From NCBI RefSeq assembly GCF_002802985.1, contig NZ_NVPT01000025.1, positions 1 through 38,936 of the forward strand: DNA of 38,936 nucleotides, written 5' to 3'. Made by a program: the position numbers and the translations under genes. Positions 34,456 to 38,936 of the stretch are shown here, one piece after another (the first letter of the stretch is position 1; each line of letters begins with the position of its first letter). This stretch comes from Geodermatophilus chilensis. GTDB lineage: Bacteria; Actinomycetota; Actinomycetes; Mycobacteriales; Geodermatophilaceae. Below the pieces are notes generated by a model that searched no databases, was not told the origin of the DNA, and saw nothing but the letters and a program-made list of their open reading frames with translations.

Positions 34456-35103
34456 ATGGGGCTCGTGAGCAGTCCGGCACGGCGCGTCGGGGACGGCCCC
34501 GCGGGCGCCGACCTCCTCCTGCGCATGCGCGCGGGCGACCGGAGCGCCGTGGACGAGCTCTATGACAGGTACAGCCGTCCGGCCTTCGCGCTGGCCCGGC
34601 GGATCCTCACCGACGACGTCCTGGCCGAGGACGTGTTGCAGGACGTGTTCCTCACCGTCTGGCGCGACCCCGGGGCCTTCGACGCCGCGCGGGGCTCCTT
34701 CTCCTCCTGGCTGATGGCGATGGTCCACCACAAGGCCGTCGACGCCGTCCGCCGGGAGGAGTCGCACCGCCGCCGGCAGACCCGGGCCGCGGACGACCTC
34801 GCCCTCACCACCCCGACGTCGTCCCGCGACGTCGAGGACGAGGCGTGGAGCCGGGTGGTGTCCGAGCAGGTGCGCGGCGCGCTGAGCGCCCTGCCGGCTC
34901 CGCAGCGGGAGGCGCTGACCCTGGCCTACTACGGCGGCTACACACAGCGGGAGGTCGCGGCGTTGACCAGCACGCCGCTGGGCACGGTGAAGACCCGCAT
35001 GCTCGCGGGGATGCGCCGGCTCCGCGAGGAGCTCGGGAGTGCGGGCGTCGGCCCGGGTGGCGCGCTCAGCGAGTCCGCGCCGGCCGACGGGACGAGCCGG
35101 TGA
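34456..35103 (+). CDS. ECF RNA polymerase sigma factor (SigK/SigL-like)
   Basis: This is a 215-aa extracytoplasmic-function sigma factor. Region 2 runs from about 20 to 90 and includes DELYDRYSRPAFALARRI and AEDVLQDVFLTVWRDP. Region 4 (about 140-195) has LPAPQREALTLAYYGGYTQ and LGTVKTRMLAGMRRLREEL, a typical helix-turn-helix for the -35. GTG 34450, ATG 34456 and GTG 34465 are all possible starts; none has a strong ribosome binding site. The stop overlaps the anti-sigma gene by 4 bp, so the two are made together. Target promoters are unknown. Confidence 0.9.
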   Translation: MGLVSSPARRVGDGPAGADLLLRMRAGDRSAVDELYDRYSRPAFALARRILTDDVLAEDVLQDVFLTVWRDPGAFDAARGSFSSWLMAMVHHKAVDAVRREESHRRRQTRAADDLALTTPTSSRDVEDEAWSRVVSEQVRGALSALPAPQREALTLAYYGGYTQREVAALTSTPLGTVKTRMLAGMRRLREELGSAGVGPGGALSESAPADGTSR

Positions 35104-35990
35104 CCGCGCCGCGGGACCCCCGGCGCGGGGAGCACGAGACCTTCGACGAGCTCGCCGTCGGCTGGGCGCTGCACGCCCTCGAGCCGGAGGACGAGGAGCT
35201 CTTCGCCGCCCACCTGCCGACCTGCCCCCGGTGCCGGCGGACGGTGAGCGAGACCACCGACGTCATGGGCGCCCTGGCCGGCGACCTGGCACCGGTCGAC
35301 CCCCCGGAGCGGCTGCGGGACCGGCTGCGCGCCGCGGTGGAGGAGACCGAGCAGCTGCCGCACCCGGCCCGCGAGGACGAGCGGACGACGCCGCCGCCGG
35401 TGCCGCCCACCGCCGTCGACCCCCAGGCGCCCGTGCGCCGGTTCGAGGCCCCGGCGGGAGGCGCGCACCGGGCGCCCCTGCCGGTCGGCGCGGTCGACCC
35501 GCGGTCCAGCTGGCGCCGGGTGCTGCCCAACGCCCTCGTGGCGGCCGCGGTCGCGGCGATCCTCGCCCTGGGCACCTGGAACGTGGTGCTCAACTCGGCC
35601 CGGGAGGAGGCGCAGGCGACCGCCGCCGAGCAGGCCGAGCTGGTCGAGGCGCTGCTGACCCCCGGCCAGGCGACGATCGCGCCGCTGACGGACGACGGCA
35701 CCCCGGTCGCGACCGTCGTCGCCCGCGACGACCAGGTGCAGGTGGTCACCCAGGGCCTGGCACCCAACGACGTCCAGGAGCAGACGTACGTGGTGTGGGG
35801 GACCGGTGCCGGTGCTCCCGCGCCGCTGGGCACCTTCGACGTGACGTCCCCGCAGCCGACCCTGCGGACCGTAGGCTCGGGCGCGTCCGGGCTGGACGCC
35901 TACACCGGCTTCGCGGTGAGCCTCGAGCCCGGCCGCTCGGCTCCGCCGGAGCCCAGCGACATCGTGGCGTCGGGGGAGGTGCCCAGCTGA
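35100..35990 (+). CDS. Zinc-binding anti-sigma factor (RskA-like)
   Basis: This is a 296-aa membrane-anchored partner of the preceding ECF sigma factor. The N-terminal zinc anti-sigma domain has HLPTCPRC (His-x3-Cys-x2-Cys, about residues 38-45). A Pro-rich linker leads to one transmembrane segment, VLPNALVAAAVAAILALGTW (about 141-160). The extracytoplasmic part (about 165-296) resembles the RskA C-terminal domain. TYVVWGTGAGAPAPLGTF is a conserved part of it. GTG 35100 overlaps the sigma-factor TGA. Signal-dependent proteolysis of such proteins usually frees the sigma factor; the signal here is unknown. Confidence 0.88.
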   Translation: MTAPRDPRRGEHETFDELAVGWALHALEPEDEELFAAHLPTCPRCRRTVSETTDVMGALAGDLAPVDPPERLRDRLRAAVEETEQLPHPAREDERTTPPPVPPTAVDPQAPVRRFEAPAGGAHRAPLPVGAVDPRSSWRRVLPNALVAAAVAAILALGTWNVVLNSAREEAQATAAEQAELVEALLTPGQATIAPLTDDGTPVATVVARDDQVQVVTQGLAPNDVQEQTYVVWGTGAGAPAPLGTFDVTSPQPTLRTVGSGASGLDAYTGFAVSLEPGRSAPPEPSDIVASGEVPS

Positions 35991-36004
35991 GCGGTCCGGA
36001 GACG

Positions 36005-36478
36005 GTGGCCCCCTCCGGCACCGGGCAGCCGGCGGCCGCGGCGTCCGGTGCGCGGCGGGCCTCCGCGGCCCACGACGCGCACCGCAGCCTGCGGGAGCGC
36101 GTCGTGGCGACGCACTGGCGGCAGCGCCTGGCCGCCCGCCGTCCGCTCGACCACGCCTACCGCCTGGTCGTGGGCGCGGTCGGCGGTGTCGTCGTGGCCT
36201 TCGGCCTGGTCACCATCCCGTTGCCCGGGCCGGGCTGGCTGACCGTCATCGCCGGGCTCTTCCTGCTGGCCACCGAGTTCACGTGGGCCGAGCGGCTGCT
36301 GGACTTCACCCGCCGGCACGTGCGGGCCTGGACCGAGTGGCTGGGTCGGCAGCGGGCATGGGTACGGGTCGCCGTCGCGCTGGCCAGCGCGGCCTTCGTC
36401 TACGGCGTCCTGGTCGTCGTGCTCCACGTCATGGGCGTTCCGGACTGGGTGCCGGGGTGGGTGCCACTCTGGCGCTGA
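36005..36478 (+). CDS. TIGR02611-like membrane protein with PGPGW motif
   Basis: This 157-aa protein has three hydrophobic segments. LDHAYRLVVGAVGGVVVAFG and LPGPGWLTVIAGLFLLATEF carry the P-G-P-G-W motif of this actinobacterial family. WAERLLDFTRRHVRAW follows, then a last membrane helix (VAVALASAAFVYGVLVVVL). The function is unknown. GTG 36005 is a guess that keeps the RSLRERVVATHW region. GTG 36104, with GGGAG 6 bases upstream, would give a 124-aa protein and may be the true start. It follows the anti-sigma gene by 14 bp. Confidence 0.75.
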   Translation: MAPSGTGQPAAAASGARRASAAHDAHRSLRERVVATHWRQRLAARRPLDHAYRLVVGAVGGVVVAFGLVTIPLPGPGWLTVIAGLFLLATEFTWAERLLDFTRRHVRAWTEWLGRQRAWVRVAVALASAAFVYGVLVVVLHVMGVPDWVPGWVPLWR

Positions 36479-36503
36479 GCGTCTGGCAGAATGTCTGCCG
36501 CAG

Positions 36504-36575
36504 GGGCGATTGGCTCAGTGGTAGAGCGCTTCGTTCACACCGAAGAGGTCACTGGTTCGAACCCAGTATCGCCCA
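36504..36575 (+). tRNA. tRNA-Val (CAC)
   Basis: This is a 72-nt cloverleaf on the plus strand with acceptor GGGCGAT/ATCGCCC. The anticodon arm CTTCG-TTCACAC-CGAAG gives CAC. The body is otherwise almost identical to tRNA-Val(GAC) at 33499-33570. A possible -10 CAGAAT is at 36487-36492. Confidence 0.96.
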
Positions 36576-36582
36576 CCGGCAC

Positions 36583-36615
36583 GAGAGGCCCGGGTCCGTC
36601 GGACCCGGGCCTCTC
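36583..36615 (+). terminator. Terminator after tRNA-Val (CAC)
   Basis: GAGAGGCCCGGGTCC-GTC-GGACCCGGGCCTCTC is a perfect 15-bp stem, 7 bases after the tRNA. It duplicates the stem at 33460-33492. Confidence 0.85.
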
Positions 36616-36627
36616 GCCGTCCCCGGG

Positions 36628-37179
36628 TCAGGCGGCGGCCGGGCCGTAGGTCAGGTGGACAACGCCGTTGCTCAGGCTGTCGGCCCCGAGCAGGGACAGC
36701 GGCGTCCGCGGCCCGCCCTCGGGGAACAGCCGGATGCCGGAGCCGACGGCGACCGGGTAGACGTACAGGTGCAGCTCGTCGACCAGGCCGTCGGCGACCA
36801 GGGCCCGCACCAGGGTGGCGCTGCCGCTGACGTAGAGGTCGCCCTGCTCCTTGAGCTCGCGGACGCGGCCGGCGTCGTAGCCGCCGACCGCGGTGGAGTT
36901 CCGCCACACCGACTCGGCGTCGGTCAGCGTCGAGGACACGACGTACTTGGTCGTGTCGTTGAAGAAGGGCGCGCCGGGGTCGTCCTCGACCGTCCGGGTC
37001 GACCAGGCGGGTGCGAACATCTCGAAGGTGGTGCGGCCCAGCAGGATGCCCTGCGCCAGGGCCGTCTGCGCCCCGATGGACGCGGCCAGGTCGTCGGGGA
37101 ACCCGTAGTCCATCGTCCACATCGGGGCGTCGACGACCCCGTCGACGGTGGTGAACTCGTGCACTCTGATCGCGCCCAT
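36628..37179 (-). CDS. RibD C-terminal/dihydrofolate-reductase-like protein
   Basis: This 183-aa protein belongs to the RibD_C/DHFR-like family (YyaP type), which binds NADPH. VHEFTTVDGVVDAPMWTM is the N-terminal strand. QGILLGRTTFEMFAPAW is the characteristic GRxTFE motif. DLYVSGSATLVRALVADGLV contains the GS-type cofactor loop. VDELHLYVYPVAVGSGIRLF is also typical. The start is ATG 37179. The physiological substrate is unknown; real dihydrofolate reductase activity is unlikely to be its role. Confidence 0.88.
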   Translation of the reverse strand: MGAIRVHEFTTVDGVVDAPMWTMDYGFPDDLAASIGAQTALAQGILLGRTTFEMFAPAWSTRTVEDDPGAPFFNDTTKYVVSSTLTDAESVWRNSTAVGGYDAGRVRELKEQGDLYVSGSATLVRALVADGLVDELHLYVYPVAVGSGIRLFPEGGPRTPLSLLGADSLSNGVVHLTYGPAAA

Positions 37180-37323
37180 GTCTGCTCCTGCCTGTGTGCT
37201 GCGGCCCGGCTGCGGCGGTCGCCGCGGGGGCCGCGGGGGCCGGCGGTCGGTGTCGTTGGGGGAGACCCTGGCCGATCGGGTTTCTCATCGGTGCGCAGCG
37301 CGCCGCCCTGGCACGATGCGGCG

Positions 37324-37797
37324 GTGTCCGACGACGAGCCCCTCCCCGGCGGCCCGGTCCCGGTCTGGCCGGGGCCGGACCTGTACACGCTGCGTGCCCT
37401 GGTGGAGCTGGACCTGGCGCTGGACACCGAGGTCCCCGTCGACGCGGCGTGGACCGTGGTCACCGACGTCGCCGACCGGGCCTTCGGCCGCGGGTGGCAG
37501 CGCTGGTACGGCGAGGCCCTGACCGCGGAGGGTGCCGGCGACGACCTCGGGCGGCTGCTGGCGCAGGACGATCTCGCGGAGCGGGTCCTCGGCCGGCTGC
37601 ACGACCGCATGCGCGAGGACGACGAGGCCCCGGACCCCCCGTGCGACGAGGGGTACGGCTGGTACGCGTACCCGCCGGGGACCAGCCCGGGACGCGAGGC
37701 GTTCCGGCGGTCGGTGCGGCGCCGGCGGGCGACCGCCCGGGCGGCCCTGCTGTCGCCCCGGAGGCGGCGGGTGGCCGGGCGGCGCTCGCGGGACTGA
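37324..37797 (+). CDS. Hypothetical protein (157 aa)
   Basis: I do not recognise this protein. It is acidic in the first two thirds (DLYTLRALVELDLALDTEVP, then WTVVTDVADRAFGRGWQRWY) and ends in a very Arg-rich tail. RMREDDEAPDPPCDEGYGWY lies before the tail. No signal peptide or membrane segment is visible. GTG 37324 was chosen since the preceding CACGAT (37312-37317) could be a leaderless-type -10 six bases upstream, although it deviates from TAnnnT. It is divergent from the RibD_C gene. Confidence 0.65.
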   Translation: MSDDEPLPGGPVPVWPGPDLYTLRALVELDLALDTEVPVDAAWTVVTDVADRAFGRGWQRWYGEALTAEGAGDDLGRLLAQDDLAERVLGRLHDRMREDDEAPDPPCDEGYGWYAYPPGTSPGREAFRRSVRRRRATARAALLSPRRRRVAGRRSRD

Positions 37798-37840
37798 CGA
37801 CGTCGGGCACGTGGGCGCGCCGAGGGGGACCATCGGTGCG

Positions 37841-38287
37841 GTGTCGCGCCGCAGGCCCCCCGCCCCGCCCGCACCGGTCCGGCCGCGCCGGCCGGGGCGC
37901 GCCGAGCGGCTGACCGAGGTCCTGGAGCGGGACGGCGACACCTGCATCTGGTGCGGCCGGGTCCTCGGCGGCCTGGTCCCGCCGACCACCGAGCACGTCG
38001 TCCCCCGGCTCAAGGGCGGTCCGTCGTGGCTGGCCAACGAGGTGGCGGCCTGCCGACGCTGCAACGCCGAGCGCGGCCACCGGGCGCCGGTGGACTGGCT
38101 GGAGGAGTGCGAGCGGCGCGGCTGGCGGCCCGACGCCGACCGGCTGGCCCGGGCGCTGGACGCGCTGCAGGCGGCCATCGACCGCGAGGGCGGTCAGCGC
38201 CGGGCGCGGCCCTACCTCGACGCGCAGCGGCGCCGACTGCGCCGTCGGCCGCCCCCCTCGGGCGAGGGACGTACGGTCGCCTCGTGA
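37841..38287 (+). CDS. HNH endonuclease-family protein
   Basis: This 148-aa protein has an HNH nuclease core. DTCIWCGRVL supplies the first CxxC and PTTEHVVPRLKGGPSWLANE the E-H and N of the HNH motif. ACRRCNAERGHR is the second CxxC with its following Asn. The N-terminus is Pro/Arg-rich and the C-terminus basic. Cellular roles of such short stand-alone HNH proteins vary and cannot be told here. The start is GTG 37841; an in-frame GTG at 37811 is an alternative. The TGA overlaps the MOSC gene by 4 bp. Confidence 0.85.
   Translation: MSRRRPPAPPAPVRPRRPGRAERLTEVLERDGDTCIWCGRVLGGLVPPTTEHVVPRLKGGPSWLANEVAACRRCNAERGHRAPVDWLEECERRGWRPDADRLARALDALQAAIDREGGQRRARPYLDAQRRRLRRRPPPSGEGRTVAS
38272..38277 (+). 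promoter_or_regulatory. Leaderless-type -10 element for the MOSC gene
   Basis: TACGGT (TAnnnT) ends 6 bases before GTG 38284, although the gene also overlaps the HNH gene. It could add a promoter inside the operon. Confidence 0.35.
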
Positions 38288-38838
38288 CTGGTGCGGGCAG
38301 CGTCGTGCAGGTGAGCGTCTACCCGGTGAAGAGCCTCGGCGGGCGGACCGTGCGGGAGGCGGAGGTGGGTCCGGCGGGCCTGGTCGGCGACCGCGCGTGG
38401 ACCGTCGTCGACGCCACGACGGGGGAGCGGGTCACGGTCAAGAGCACCCCGGAGATGGCCGGGGTCGTCGCCACGGGGGACGACGAGGCCGACACGGTCA
38501 CGCTGACCGGGGTGCTCGGCCGGCCGGTGCGCCTGCAGCGGTCCGGGCAGCCGCAGGTGGACGCCGCCGCGGTGCACCTGGTCAGCCGCGGCGCGATCGC
38601 ACGGGCCGACGCCGGCGACGTCCCCGAGGGCTGCTCGGCCGACGACCCCCGTGCCAACCTCCTGGTCGACCTGCCCGAGGGCGAGGACGAGCGCTCGTGG
38701 GTCGGGCGCACGGTGCGCATCGGCGAGGTCGAGGTCGCCGTCACCCGCACCCCCAAGCACTGCCTGGGCGTCTACGCCGAGGTCCGGCGGCCGGGGACGG
38801 TGCACGTCGGCGACCGCGTCGAGGTGCTGCCCGGCTGA
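38284..38838 (+). CDS. MOSC-domain protein
   Basis: This 184-aa protein has a short MOSC N-terminal beta-barrel part (VSVYPVKSLGGRTVREAEVG, GLVGDRAWTVVDATTG) followed by a compact MOSC domain (RANLLVDL, WVGRTVRIGEVEVAVTRT, HCLGVYAEV). MOSC proteins move sulfur to, or reduce substrates with, molybdenum cofactor. Cys in PKHCLGVYAE may be the conserved functional cysteine. It is shorter than the usual 250-290 aa of two-domain members. The start is GTG 38284, overlapping the HNH stop (GTGA). Confidence 0.85.
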   Translation: MTGAGSVVQVSVYPVKSLGGRTVREAEVGPAGLVGDRAWTVVDATTGERVTVKSTPEMAGVVATGDDEADTVTLTGVLGRPVRLQRSGQPQVDAAAVHLVSRGAIARADAGDVPEGCSADDPRANLLVDLPEGEDERSWVGRTVRIGEVEVAVTRTPKHCLGVYAEVRRPGTVHVGDRVEVLPG

Positions 38839-38857
38839 CAACGTGTTGAGAAAGGGC

Positions 38858-38936
38858 TCAGGAAGCTCGTGCTGGCTGCCAGGGACGGCGGCCGGGAGCC
38901 GGTGCGAGTCGGCGGGCCATCAGCCCGATCATGGCC
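38858..38936 (-). CDS. Possible C-terminal end of a minus-strand gene (partial)
   Basis: The minus strand is open from the window edge to TGA at 38858-38860 and ends with AMIGLMARRLAPAPGRRPWQ plus PARAS. Seventy-nine bases are too few to identify a family. The orientation would be convergent with the MOSC gene, with 19 bases between stops. Confidence 0.3.
   Translation of the reverse strand, partial: AMIGLMARRLAPAPGRRPWQPARAS

Noticed and set aside
36005-36103. Deciding the TIGR02611-like start by ribosome binding site alone
   Set aside because: GTG 36104 has the better site, but it would remove part of a region that looks conserved in the family as I remember it. I left both options open.
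1-38936. Prophage, insertion sequence, toxin-antitoxin or biosynthetic gene cluster
   Set aside because: I see no transposase, integrase, phage structural gene, polyketide or peptide synthetase, or paired small toxin/antitoxin genes. The tRNAs have no adjacent integrase or repeated attachment core.

Overview
The window is very GC-rich bacterial DNA with many GTG starts, start/stop overlaps of a few bases and short leaderless-type promoters. The order pyk - tesB - pdtaR - polA - rpsA - coaE resembles the mycobacterial pykA/tesB/Rv1626/polA/rpsA/coaE neighbourhood. An SsgA-like developmental protein, the Gly-Cys-Val tRNA trio and a liv transporter fit a morphologically complex actinobacterium. 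Geodermatophilaceae (Blastococcus, Geodermatophilus, Modestobacter) is my best guess; this is inference from gene content, not a database match.

Layout. 1-6.4 kb: glutamate synthase gltB-gltD behind a hairpin that can cover the gltB ribosome binding site. 6.4-8.7 kb: pyruvate kinase and acyl-CoA thioesterase II, overlapping by 4 bp. 8.7-10.9 kb: a PLP amino-acid decarboxylase with an acidic tail, three 90-bp tandem repeats and a CAA-anticodon tRNA, all on the minus strand side. 11-18 kb: the PdtaR-like ANTAR regulator, a solute-binding lipoprotein whose two halves are in swapped order, a decayed gene, and a livH-livM-livG-livF operon on the opposite strand. 18.1-22.1 kb: a GNAT acetyltransferase, a hotdog thioesterase and DNA polymerase I.

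22.3-29.2 kb is the accessory part. It holds an IclR regulator and an ATZ/TRZ-type amidohydrolase on the minus strand, and a five-gene plus-strand operon: CaiB-type CoA transferase, citryl-CoA-lyase-like protein, extradiol dioxygenase large (LigB-like) and small (LigA-like) subunits, and a medium-chain oxidoreductase. Two copies of a CGGAC-N4-GTCCG palindrome lie between the divergent halves. I infer a catabolic route for an aromatic or N-containing ring compound, possibly with CoA activation and retro-Claisen cleavage of a citrate-like ring-fission product.

29.2-38.9 kb returns to housekeeping and small genes: a methyltransferase, rpsA, a 90-aa protein, coaE, a small membrane protein, tRNA Gly-Cys-Val, an SsgB-like protein, an ECF sigma factor with its zinc anti-sigma factor, a TIGR02611-like membrane protein, tRNA-Val(CAC), a RibD-C/DHFR-like reductase, a hypothetical protein, an HNH nuclease and a MOSC protein. 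The last 79 bases may be the end of a minus-strand gene.

The strongest observations are the circularly permuted solute-binding protein (11775-13112), the ring-cleavage/CoA cluster with its twin operators, and a family of structured intergenic repeats with a shared apical loop and changing but paired outer stems (6.2, 18.8, 19.3 and 31.9-32.05 kb).
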